Shown: in pieces, positions 1 through 5,161 of the stretch | How positions within the stretch are numbered: the first letter of the stretch is position 1 | Layout: each line of letters begins with the position of its first letter | IMG/VR virus record: IMGVR_UViG_3300045955_000281 | Location: 1-29,056 of that record | From: a virus | Length of the DNA: 29,056 bases | Direction: 5' to 3' (one strand) | Made by a program: the position numbers and the translations under genes | The notes under the pieces: generated by a model | What the model saw: only the letters and a program-made list of their open reading frames with translations | Told to the model about the DNA's origin: nothing | The model's database searches: none

Positions 1-283
1 TAACCACCGAGCCGTTAACCGTGGCCGTCAGTTCATCAAACTCCGGGATGTTGTCGCCGGTATCCGAGCGCGTGGCGTTGCCTGTGATGGCGTCGCCGTT
101 GATCATCTCCTTAATGGCGGTGGCGATGGATGCCGTGGTTGTGGTTGCGCCTACGGTGAGGACGAGGCTCTTGGTGTTGATCGTGATCGTGGCGGTATCG
201 TTCGTCGCCCACGTGCCGGCGATGGTAATGGTGTCTACTTGGGCACGCGCTACGGCGTCGCCTCGCCATTCTTTGTTGGCCAT
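1..283 (-). CDS. Phage-type structural protein, partial (runs off left edge)
   Basis: The ATG at 281-283 is read leftward and 94 codons are visible before the window edge, so the C-terminus is missing. A GGAG box sits 7 nt before the ATG. The protein opens MANKEWRGDAVARAQVDTIT and continues as a Thr/Ala-rich, beta-strand-like sequence with no catalytic motif. It starts 12 bp after the stop of the 244-aa gene on the same strand, so the two are probably co-transcribed. Proteins of this style recur in phage-type clusters of Planctomycetota; that is recollection, and a tail or decoration role is inference. A larger frame on the opposite strand is weaker because it lacks a sensible start and context. 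Confidence 0.6.
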   Translation of the reverse strand, partial: MANKEWRGDAVARAQVDTITIAGTWATNDTATITINTKSLVLTVGATTTTASIATAIKEMINGDAITGNATRSDTGDNIPEFDELTATVNGSVV

Positions 284-295
284 CGCGTTGCTCCG

Positions 296-1030
296 TTAGC
301 CCGGCCATCTGTGCGGCTCCCCGGCCAGCCGCACGTCTGCCTCGAAGGTGTAGTGCCAAGAAACCTCAAACTCACTGAACATCGGCGCGCCTGGCGGCCC
401 ACTGCGGCGCGGGCTTTTCATGTCCGGAAGATTCGGCTGCTCTTTCAGGTATTGAGGCCAAATCGGCGCTGGCGGTGTCGGCCTGGTGCGGTAGCCAATC
501 GCGCTGCCGGCCTGCACGGCCTTGTACGTCGTGGCCTGCGCGGTGATCTGCTTCTGCGGCAGTCCGGTTGTCGCCTCGCGCCAGACGACGCGCGGACCGC
601 CTCCCATGAACTGCACTGTCTCGGTGAACGCCAAAAGCATCCCGAAACTCGCGGCGTCCGGATACTCCGCCTCCAGCGTGATCTCGTAAGTCCGGAAGGT
701 CCCGCCTTCGTAGCCATGGCCGCTGGGATAACTCGGCCCGTGAATGACGCGCACCCCCCCGAGCGAGCCGGCGTTGTACATCGCCTGGTGGACCGTCGAG
801 CCGTCGGAGAGCAAGAGGAGGAAGTTCTGGCCTTGTCGCCGGTAGGCGGTTTCGAGCGCCGCCATCGCCGTGATGAGCGATGACGAATCAGCCGCCTGGA
901 GCAAGCCCCGAATGTGGGCCGTGACGACGCGGGCGACGTGCTGCCCGCCGTCGTTCCAGCGGCGCGAGACATCGAAGGTGACTTCGCCTTCGCTGAGCGC
1001 GTGAGTGTAGGAGCCGTACTTGGCATACAC
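296..1030 (-). CDS. Putative phage tail-region protein, 244 aa
   Basis: The start is a GTG at 1030: an in-frame TGA lies just upstream, no earlier in-frame start exists, and a GAGGG box sits 8 nt before it. The protein reads MYAKYGSYTHALSEGEVTFD and is a soluble mixed alpha/beta sequence. A central segment (about residues 125-145) is rich in Gly, Tyr and Glu. No enzyme motif is visible. It is followed after 12 bp by the partial gene at the left edge. I associate this kind of protein with planctomycete prophage tail clusters, but the exact job is unknown. Its upstream side is cut 93 bp away by the end of the IS1595-type element, so its promoter may have been lost. Confidence 0.65.
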   Translation of the reverse strand: MYAKYGSYTHALSEGEVTFDVSRRWNDGGQHVARVVTAHIRGLLQAADSSSLITAMAALETAYRRQGQNFLLLLSDGSTVHQAMYNAGSLGGVRVIHGPSYPSGHGYEGGTFRTYEITLEAEYPDAASFGMLLAFTETVQFMGGGPRVVWREATTGLPQKQITAQATTYKAVQAGSAIGYRTRPTPPAPIWPQYLKEQPNLPDMKSPRRSGPPGAPMFSEFEVSWHYTFEADVRLAGEPHRWPG

Positions 1031-1123
1031 ACGGGGAGCCCTCGTTGCTGCGGGACATCATGGCGGGGAGGGGGGGCCGGACTCAAAGGGGGAGGCAGCG
1101 CACGAATAACCGAGCATAATGAA

Positions 1124-1150
1124 GGTAATTATCCATCTGACTCATCAGAG
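1124..1150 (+). repeat. Left terminal inverted repeat of the IS1595-type element
   Basis: Begins GGTAATTATCCATC and matches the reverse complement of 3270-3296 at 22 of 27 positions, including two perfect 9-bp blocks (GGTAATTAT and ACTCATCAG). Confidence 0.85.
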
Positions 1151-1179
1151 GTCCGCAATGGCTAACGGGCGACCACTGC

Positions 1180-1317
1180 TCACTTTTTCTTGCGCCGCGC
1201 TTTGCGTTGCTTTCGCTTCGCAAGGCGACGGTCTAGCTCGCGCTTGGGAACCTGGATCAGCTTGCCCATCAGCGAGTCGAACGCCGGCCCGCCGGACAGT
1301 TCCTTCCGTGCCATCAT
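1180..1317 (-). CDS. Small basic protein coupled to the transposase, 45 aa
   Basis: The start codon lies in the string ATGATG, which also contains the TGA stop of the transposase at 1314-1316, so translation is probably coupled. The protein opens MMARKELSGGPAFDSLMGKL and ends in a lysine/arginine-rich tail (RRLAKRKQRKARRKKK). It has no recognised domain. A role as a nucleic-acid-binding accessory of transposition is only a guess from charge and position. The gene lies entirely inside the element, 30 bp from its left inverted repeat. It is too short to be noticed by length alone; the overlap and codon pattern are what support it. Confidence 0.6.
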   Translation of the reverse strand: MMARKELSGGPAFDSLMGKLIQVPKRELDRRLAKRKQRKARRKKK

Positions 1318-2273
1318 GCGATCCCCATGAAGCCAGCCCCATCCAATTCGCAGAGCCGGCGGTAAGTGAGTCTCCGACCAATGACGCCCCTCATCGCGGC
1401 CATGAACCGCGTCCAGTCTGTGCCCTTCCGCGCGTTGAAGCGGAACACTTCCTCATCGACGTAGCGGCCAAGGTGGAACGGCGCGACGGCGACATAACTT
1501 CCACGAATCGCCCGCTTGAGCAGAGACCAGAAGTTTTCGATCCCGTTCGTGTGAACCTTGCCGCGCACGTAGCCAGTCGTGTGGTCGATGAAATCGTGGA
1601 CGTAGCGGGAGATGAGCGCCTGATAGGATGCGTGCGCGTCAGTGTAGACGGCTGCGCCACTCTCCACGTTGGAGTAGACAGCCGGCAGGATCGTCTCGGC
1701 TTCGACGTTCGGCACGACTTGGGCGCGGACTTCGCCGCCGCGCTCCAGCAGCCCGTGAACGATGGTCTTGCCGACGCCACCGCGCCCGAGAATCTTCCGC
1801 TCGCGTTTGCGGGCGTGCATGTTCTCGGCGCGCCCGCCGACGTAGGTTTCATCCGACTCGATTTCGCCGTCCAACTTGCGGAAGCTGCGCGTTTTCATCG
1901 CCTCGCGGATGCGATGGAGCATGAACCACGCGGTAGCCTGGCGCACGCCGAGCGCCCGCGCCAGCTCGCAACTGCTGATACCGTTTTTTGCGTTGGCGAT
2001 CAGCCACACAGCCGCGAACCAATGGGAGAGCGGGAGCGGCGAGTCCTCGAAAATCGTGCCCACCTTCGCGCTGAATTGCTTGCGACAGGACACGTCTCGG
2101 CATTGGAGCATTCGCCGGCTCTCGATCACGCCTACCTTGTCGCTGCCGCACTTGGGGCAGGCGATCCGACCATCAGGCCATTTGAGAGCGATCATGTAGG
2201 CATGGCAGGTGTCGGCGTCGGCAAAATGCCGGACGGCTTCGATCAGGGTTTGTGGGCCGTGGGTTTCGGGCAT
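1314..2273 (-). CDS. IS1595-family (ISXO2-like) DDE transposase, 319 aa
   Basis: Catalyses excision and integration of the surrounding element. The N-terminal zinc ribbon uses C39/C42 and C58/C63 (CPKCGS, then CRDVSC). A helix-turn-helix-like region follows around residues 97-125. The DDE core shows ESDETYVGG (D141), VYTDAHASY (D212) and NGIENFWSLLKR (E246 followed by N247), the ISXO2/IS1595 signature. Length is normal and the frame is intact. Its ATG is three bases after the TAA of the 175-aa passenger and its stop overlaps the 45-aa gene, so it is the third gene of a four-gene operon. The element may therefore still be active, although it lacks a visible target duplication. Confidence 0.93.
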   Translation of the reverse strand: MPETHGPQTLIEAVRHFADADTCHAYMIALKWPDGRIACPKCGSDKVGVIESRRMLQCRDVSCRKQFSAKVGTIFEDSPLPLSHWFAAVWLIANAKNGISSCELARALGVRQATAWFMLHRIREAMKTRSFRKLDGEIESDETYVGGRAENMHARKRERKILGRGGVGKTIVHGLLERGGEVRAQVVPNVEAETILPAVYSNVESGAAVYTDAHASYQALISRYVHDFIDHTTGYVRGKVHTNGIENFWSLLKRAIRGSYVAVAPFHLGRYVDEEVFRFNARKGTDWTRFMAAMRGVIGRRLTYRRLCELDGAGFMGIA

Positions 2274-2276
2274 GGG

Positions 2277-2804
2277 TTATCTCTCCTCCGCGTAGTTCAG
2301 CGCCGAGCCGAGCGTCTGGTGATACGTGCCGATGCAATCGCGCCGCAGCGACGGCACGAACCAGTAGGGGACTCCATCGGGCACGTCGATTGCCGAGCCG
2401 CTCCAGCGGGCGCGCCACCACGCGGGCTTCATGCCTGGCGATCCGAACTGATTGAGCCAGCGCGGAGTGTTCGCGGCGAAACTGGCGTAGATGACCCGAT
2501 GACCTGTTACGTGGACGCCGAACGAGACTTGAGCGGCGTCCAGCGAGAAACTGGCGGGCCGGCGCTTGTCGGCGTACTGCCACAGTTCGCCGAGCGATTC
2601 CGTGGCGACGGAGATGAGCATTGCCCACCAGCGGTCTATCTCAGCGACGGCCTCAGTGTGGGCATCGTCGGCGACGGAGCGGGCGTTATCTTTGAGCGCT
2701 CGCAGGCTGGCGGGGATCGCCGGCTCCGCGTCCACGAGTTGATTCGTCGGCCCACTGGGGCACCGACAGCTAAACAGGGTGCATCCGCATCGTTCGCATC
2801 GCAT
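2277..2804 (-). CDS. Passenger protein with N-terminal Cys cluster, 175 aa, unknown function
   Basis: I do not recognise this protein. The chosen ATG at 2804 follows a GGAGGG box at 7-nt spacing; an in-frame start 33 bp upstream lies inside the hairpin region and has no such box. The N-terminus reads MRCERCGCTLFSCRCPSGP, with five cysteines that could bind a metal ion. Residues 30-80 look helical and the remainder is aromatic-rich (WWRARW, PYWFVP). It ends three bases before the transposase start, so it is part of the same transcript. It could be a regulator or a transposition helper; the sequence does not decide. Confidence 0.6.
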   Translation of the reverse strand: MRCERCGCTLFSCRCPSGPTNQLVDAEPAIPASLRALKDNARSVADDAHTEAVAEIDRWWAMLISVATESLGELWQYADKRRPASFSLDAAQVSFGVHVTGHRVIYASFAANTPRWLNQFGSPGMKPAWWRARWSGSAIDVPDGVPYWFVPSLRRDCIGTYHQTLGSALNYAEER

Positions 2805-2823
2805 GGATTGACCCTCCAAAAGC

Positions 2824-2881
2824 GCCCCGCGCGGCACTTCCGCTGCGCGGCCCCGGTTAGTAGCCGGGGACCGCGCGGGGC
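2824..2881 (-). promoter_or_regulatory. Large stem-loop, possible attenuator before the 175-aa gene
   Basis: Perfect 11-bp arms (2824-2834 and 2871-2881, GCCCCGCGCGG type) enclose a second hairpin (CCCCGG at 2851-2856 with CCGGGG at 2864-2869). A second GCGCGG at 2845-2850 could compete for the CCGCGC at 2871-2876. Read on the minus strand the outer stem is followed by GCTTTTGG and then the GGAGGG ribosome binding site of the 175-aa gene. This placement fits a leaky terminator or attenuator between the 71-aa and 175-aa genes. Confidence 0.5.
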
Positions 2882-2891
2882 GGGATTGCGG

Positions 2892-3107
2892 TCAGCGGGG
2901 GTAGAGGATATTCGCCGTCGCCACCAGCGAAACGCGCTCACTACTCTTCGGCAGCGCGACGAGCTGCTCGATTTGCTGCGCGGTCGCAACCGCACCGGCG
3001 CGCCACACGAAGTCATGCTGGGTGATCTGTCCGGCCCACCACTCGCGGAGCAGGCTGTGTACGCTGTCAGTGTCGGCCCGCATCTTGTCGGTCATTCGCG
3101 TCGTCAT
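2892..3107 (-). CDS. Passenger protein, 71 aa, unknown function
   Basis: First gene of the element's operon. The ATG at 3107 follows AGGGAG at about 10-nt spacing. An alternative in-frame ATG at 3188 lies only five bases after the -10 box and would give a 98-aa protein from a leaderless message; the extra residues are low-complexity and less convincing. The protein opens MTTRMTDKMRADTDSV, looks mostly helical and contains REWWAGQITQHDFVW. I do not recognise a family. A small helical protein first in a transposon operon could be a regulator, but that is inference from position only. Confidence 0.5.
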   Translation of the reverse strand: MTTRMTDKMRADTDSVHSLLREWWAGQITQHDFVWRAGAVATAQQIEQLVALPKSSERVSLVATANILYPR

Positions 3108-3192
3108 TGCCGTAATCTCCCTGGGGTTACTGGCCCCAACTGCCCCTGGTTCGCCGGGGCCGCGTGTCAGGTGTCCCTCACCCGACATAGAG

Positions 3193-3221
3193 ATTATCGC
3201 ATGCGGGGCCTGCTGAGTCAA
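3193..3221 (-). promoter_or_regulatory. Sigma-70-type promoter of the IS1595-element operon
   Basis: Read on the minus strand: TTGACT (3216-3221), a 17-bp spacer, then GATAAT (3193-3198). It lies just inside the right end of the element and points into the 71-aa, 175-aa, transposase and 45-aa genes. About 80 nt of GC-rich leader precede the SD-linked ATG at 3107. Confidence 0.75.
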
Positions 3222-3269
3222 GCGTATTACGTGCATTTTGTCGGAATAGTCATAAGTCCTTACGGGATA

Positions 3270-3296
3270 CACTGATGAGTTAGGCGTATAATTACC
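3270..3296 (-). repeat. Right terminal inverted repeat of the IS1595-type element
   Basis: Read on the minus strand it begins GGTAATTATACGCC and pairs with 1124-1150 at 22 of 27 positions. The first TAA inside it ends the truncated frame of the neighbouring gene. Confidence 0.85.
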
Positions 3297-3345
3297 ATTC
3301 GGCCGGCAGCGCTTCGAGGCTCTGGCGTAACTGCGCAACGGTCAT
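3292..3345 (-). pseudogene. Gene stub truncated by the IS1595-type element, 17 codons
   Basis: The ATG at 3345 overlaps the TGA of the 74-aa gene (ATGA). It encodes MTVAQLRQSLEALPAEW and then hits TAA inside the element's inverted repeat. The opening resembles the start of small phage-associated proteins of the form MTVAxLxxxLxxLPxxx. The rest of the gene is not found on the far side of the element, so it was deleted or lies elsewhere. Confidence 0.65.
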
Positions 3346-3566
3346 TTGCTCCTCCGCTTCTTCTTTCCCGCGATCTGCCCGATCGCCTGCCGTGCTCGGG
3401 CGCTGTTTTCCATCCAGAAATCGAGCGCCTCGCGCACGACGTCGGCCTTGCCGCGGACCGCGAGGAACTCGGCGAGATCCCCGAGCATGCGGTCCTCGTC
3501 CGCGGTCACCCGCAGACCCACCATGGCCGCGGTCCTTGCCTCCGGTTTCTCCCGTGCGAATGCCAT
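3342..3566 (-). CDS. Small RHH-like DNA-binding protein candidate, 74 aa
   Basis: The ATG at 3566 follows AGGAGGGG at good spacing. Residues 17-55 (GLRVTADEDRMLGDLAEFLA, then a VVREALDFWMEN helix) have the strand-helix-helix pattern of ribbon-helix-helix proteins such as CopG or Arc. Such proteins usually act as dimeric repressors or antitoxins, but no toxin partner is visible here. The C-terminus is lysine/arginine-rich (GKKKRRSK). It sits in a tight minus-strand operon with the 55-aa gene upstream and the truncated stub downstream. That operon now lies between two transposable elements and has lost its original promoter at 7742-7769, so it may be silent. Confidence 0.6.
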   Translation of the reverse strand: MAFAREKPEARTAAMVGLRVTADEDRMLGDLAEFLAVRGKADVVREALDFWMENSARARQAIGQIAGKKKRRSK

Positions 3567-3578
3567 CGGTCACCCCTC

Positions 3579-3746
3579 CTAGAACTTGATCCGCGGCCGT
3601 GCCGGTGATGGCGCCCGCGGAATGAACTGCCTGCGCGCCGCGATCGTCTTGCGTGCCGCTTCGAGCGCGGGCGTCATGATCCCCTGCCGCGCCTTCTGCT
3701 CGGCCACCTGCTTCACCAGTCTGAACAGCTTCTGCAGGTCGGCCAT
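3579..3746 (-). CDS. Small basic helical protein, 55 aa
   Basis: The ATG at 3746 follows GAGG at about 6-7 nt spacing. The start lies three bases after the stop of the amidoligase remnant, and 12 bp separate its stop from the 74-aa gene. The sequence opens MADLQKLFRLVKQVAEQKAR and ends FIPRAPSPARPRIKF: a predicted amphipathic helix followed by a basic, proline-containing tail. I recognise no domain. Spacing and ribosome binding site support it as a real gene of the interrupted operon. Confidence 0.55.
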   Translation of the reverse strand: MADLQKLFRLVKQVAEQKARQGIMTPALEAARKTIAARRQFIPRAPSPARPRIKF

Positions 3747-3749
3747 CGG

Positions 3750-3963
3750 TCACCTCGCGAAGAGTGGCGCCGGCTCGAAGTCGAGCCCGTGGATCCGCGA
3801 CGTCGTGAACTCCAGGGCCTGGCTCCCGGCGACGGGTGCCGGTGCTCGCGTACAGACTCTGCTCGAAGTTGCTCACCAGGGCCACCAGCGTGTTGAGCCG
3901 GTCCCGATAGTTGTCGAAGCCAACGTGTACGTGAAACCCGCAGCGGACGGAGACGCTCGCCCC
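3750..3963 (-). pseudogene. Amidoligase gene, C-terminal remnant cut off by the IS1 element
   Basis: Reading leftward from the target duplication, the frame that continues the N-part at 7421-7695 gives SVSVRCGFHVHVGFDNYRDR and then LNTLVALVSNFEQSLYASTG. The CGFHVHVG block is a hallmark of the amidoligase-like family (Pfam Amidoligase_2). Around 3825-3845 the frame breaks: coding-like sequence resumes in another frame as ALEFTTSRIHGLDFEPAP and stops at 3750-3752. The remnant is also much shorter than a full amidoligase, so besides the transposon insertion there is a frameshift or internal deletion. Non-functional in its present form. Confidence 0.7.
3956..3963. repeat. Left copy of the 8-bp target duplication (CTCGCCCC)
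   Basis: CTCGCCCC lies immediately outside the left inverted repeat and again immediately outside the right one at 7421-7428. This is the size range expected for IS1-family insertion. Confidence 0.9.
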
Positions 3964-3988
3964 GGTAGTGGGCTAGGAGTGTGTTGAT
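3964..3988 (+). repeat. Left terminal inverted repeat of the IS1-type element
   Basis: Begins GGTAGTGGGCTAGGAG and matches the reverse complement of 7396-7420 at 21 of 25 positions. It also encodes the last codons of the 63-aa gene. Confidence 0.9.
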
Positions 3989-4164
3989 TTCCGTGCAGAC
4001 TGCCGAATCGCCTCAACAAACGACTCCCAATACAGATTGTCGATCATCCTTCCCTTGCCGTCGCGGATAACGCCATCTTGAAGAATCTCCATCCGGCAAA
4101 CAAGCGTGCCCCGCTTGTCGTACCCACGAACAGAGACCTCTGCCCGTTGCTTGCTCTTTGTCAT
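3973..4164 (-). CDS. Passenger protein of the IS1-type element, 63 aa
   Basis: The ATG at 4164 follows a GGGTGAG box. The protein opens MTKSKQRAEVSVRGYDKRGT and contains a run of alternating hydrophobic residues (LVCRMEILQDGVI) typical of a small beta-sheet domain, followed by one helix (LYWESFVEAIRQSARK). I do not recognise a family. The stop codon lies inside the left inverted repeat, so the gene fills the element to its very end. It is divergent from the 83-aa gene, with about 60 bp between the two start codons; a TAGAAT-like box lies in that gap on the minus strand, but no convincing -35 partner is seen. Confidence 0.55.
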   Translation of the reverse strand: MTKSKQRAEVSVRGYDKRGTLVCRMEILQDGVIRDGKGRMIDNLYWESFVEAIRQSARKSTHS

Positions 4165-4188
4165 GGCTCACCCTATGCGTGACCGCTC

Positions 4189-4217
4189 TTGCAATTCTAT
4201 CGACCCGGCCCCATAAT
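4189..4217 (+). promoter_or_regulatory. Promoter of the 83-aa gene, implying a leaderless transcript
   Basis: TTGCAA (4189-4194), a 17-bp spacer, then CATAAT (4212-4217). The ATG of the 83-aa gene is at 4224, seven bases after the -10 box, so transcription would begin at or next to the start codon. No Shine-Dalgarno sequence precedes that ATG, which agrees with a leaderless mRNA. Confidence 0.6.
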
Positions 4218-4223
4218 GCCAGC

Positions 4224-4475
4224 ATGGCGAAGCGCAAGAGAACACCCGACCCGGCCGTCTTCGGTTTTAACATTATGCAAGGCGTCGCTGCCGCTACTGG
4301 CGACACGCCGGCGGAGCCAGAGCCCGATCCGAACAAAGACCCCGCTGCGGTCGCCCTCGGGCGCAGAGGCGGGCTGAAGGGCGGGCCGGCACGCGCCAAG
4401 AGTCTCGGCAAGAAAAAGCTCAGCGCCATAGGGAAGAAAATGGCGGCGGCGAGATGGAAAAAAAGGCGCTCATGA
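4224..4475 (+). CDS. Small basic protein with GRRGGLKGG motif, 83 aa
   Basis: The start at 4224 is chosen because the preferred promoter places the transcription start there; earlier in-frame codons overlap the promoter. The protein opens MAKRKRTPDPAVFGFNIMQG, continues with an acidic/proline linker, then DPAAVALGRRGGLKGGPARA and a lysine-rich tail ending ARWKKRRS. I recall many small bacterial and mobile-element proteins with the pattern AAxxLGRRGGLKGGxARA...KKAAxARW. Their function is not established; nucleic-acid binding is inferred from the charge. It ends in a strong bidirectional terminator shared with the convergent 183-aa gene. Confidence 0.65.
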   Translation: MAKRKRTPDPAVFGFNIMQGVAAATGDTPAEPEPDPNKDPAAVALGRRGGLKGGPARAKSLGKKKLSAIGKKMAAARWKKRRS

Positions 4476-4489
4476 CGAGCGCCTTTTTT
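4458..4489. terminator. Bidirectional intrinsic terminator
   Basis: Stem GGCGCTC (4465-4471) pairs with GAGCGCC (4477-4483) around a 5-nt loop. Seven A precede it and six T follow it, so it can act on both strands. It separates the convergent 83-aa (+) and 183-aa (-) genes; the stop codon of the former lies in its loop. Confidence 0.85.
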
Positions 4490-4506
4490 CGGCCTGCATC
4501 CCTGTT

Positions 4507-5058
4507 CTAGCCAACTTCGTTGATGTCCTTGAAACCCGTCGCACGCTGCCGAGTGCCCGGTTTGAAAGCAACCCATAGCCCGCGCTTGCGTTTTGCTTCA
4601 ATCAAAGCGTGTAGCAACTCGCCAGAAACCCGCCTGCCTGTCCGACGGTGAAACTCTCTTGCAAGAGCCGTGCGGAGCCCGCCGTTGAATGCGAGTTCGT
4701 CAGAGCCGATCCGGGCCGTGATAAACATCTCGGTATAAATCTCCCGCAGATGATTCCACTGTTCTTCAGTTAGTACTTCCGGGCGCGGACCTGCCAGCGG
4801 GTCATAGTCCCCGTCAAAAGTAGGCCAGCCTGGACCTTTTTCCCCGCTCTTGCGCTGGTTCATCATGTAGCGCAAGACTTCATCTGCGGCATCGCTCCGG
4901 CCGGTTGCGTCATTCCATGTCTGAATGAACGCCGCCAATTCGGCGTGCCGCTGCGGCTTCCTGTACTGATCGATTGGAATGCGGAAGTCGAGGTAGAGCT
5001 GCCTCAGCAGCGCATCCTCATCGCGCGGAAGTCGCATTGTTCGTCGCCGGGTAGCCAT
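4507..5058 (-). CDS. Passenger protein downstream of XRE-ImmA, 183 aa, unknown function
   Basis: The ATG at 5058 follows AGGAGGG at 8-nt spacing; an in-frame start 60 bp upstream falls inside an inverted repeat and is unlikely. The protein opens MATRRRTMRLPRDEDALLRQ and is predicted largely helical and soluble, with Trp-rich and Asp/Pro-rich turns mid-way (WPTFDGDYDPLAGPRP) and a basic C-terminus. I do not recognise a domain. It lies directly downstream of the XRE-ImmA gene on the same strand, separated by about 100 bp that contain two inverted repeats. ImmA/IrrE-type proteases commonly cleave or pair with a protein encoded next door. This could be the partner or effector, but that is inference from position. 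Confidence 0.65.
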   Translation of the reverse strand: MATRRRTMRLPRDEDALLRQLYLDFRIPIDQYRKPQRHAELAAFIQTWNDATGRSDAADEVLRYMMNQRKSGEKGPGWPTFDGDYDPLAGPRPEVLTEEQWNHLREIYTEMFITARIGSDELAFNGGLRTALAREFHRRTGRRVSGELLHALIEAKRKRGLWVAFKPGTRQRATGFKDINEVG

Positions 5059-5077
5059 ATACAATACCCTCCTGGCA

Positions 5078-5116
5078 GAGCGATGCGTACTACGGTTGGC
5101 ACCAGACGCATCGCTC
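5078..5116 (-). promoter_or_regulatory. Perfect 11-bp inverted repeat upstream of the 183-aa gene
   Basis: GAGCGATGCGT (5078-5088) and its exact reverse complement ACGCATCGCTC (5106-5116), 17 nt apart, lie just before the AGGAGGG ribosome binding site. It may be an operator for the XRE domain encoded upstream or an RNA stem-loop. A TTGACA on the minus strand (5123-5128) sits next to it, but no good -10 follows. Confidence 0.6.
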
Positions 5117-5137
5117 AATTGATGTCAAGGAAAGGGC

Positions 5138-5159
5138 GGGCGACATGCTCGCCCTTTTT
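5138..5159 (+). terminator. Hairpin with T-run between XRE-ImmA and the 183-aa gene
   Basis: GGGCGA (5138-5143) pairs with TCGCCC (5149-5154) around CATGC, followed on the plus strand by TTTTT. As a terminator it is best on the plus strand; on the minus strand, the direction of the genes, only a short T-run follows, so it would act at most weakly there. Confidence 0.45.
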
Positions 5160-5161
5160 CC

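Larger units (their letters stand above)
1124..3296 (-). mobile_element. IS1595-family (ISXO2-like) element with passenger genes, 2173 bp
   Basis: Both ends carry the same inverted repeat, starting GGTAATTAT and containing ACTCATCAG, with 22 of 27 positions matching (1124-1150 and 3270-3296). Between them lies one minus-strand operon: a 71-aa gene, a 175-aa gene, the DDE transposase and a 45-aa gene, driven by a strong promoter near the right end. IS1595-family elements typically begin with GG, make 8-bp target duplications and sometimes carry passengers. Here the 8-bp flanks (ATAATGAA left, ATTCGGCC right) do not match, so the original duplication is gone. That suggests a deletion or recombination next to the element after insertion. 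The right end truncates a small gene (3292-3345). Confidence 0.85.

Noticed and set aside
1119-3275. A 718-codon open frame on the plus strand across the IS1595-type element
   Set aside because: It is antisense to the transposase and its passengers, starts in the inverted repeat and has Arg/Pro/Ala-rich low-quality content. Long antisense frames are expected at this GC content.
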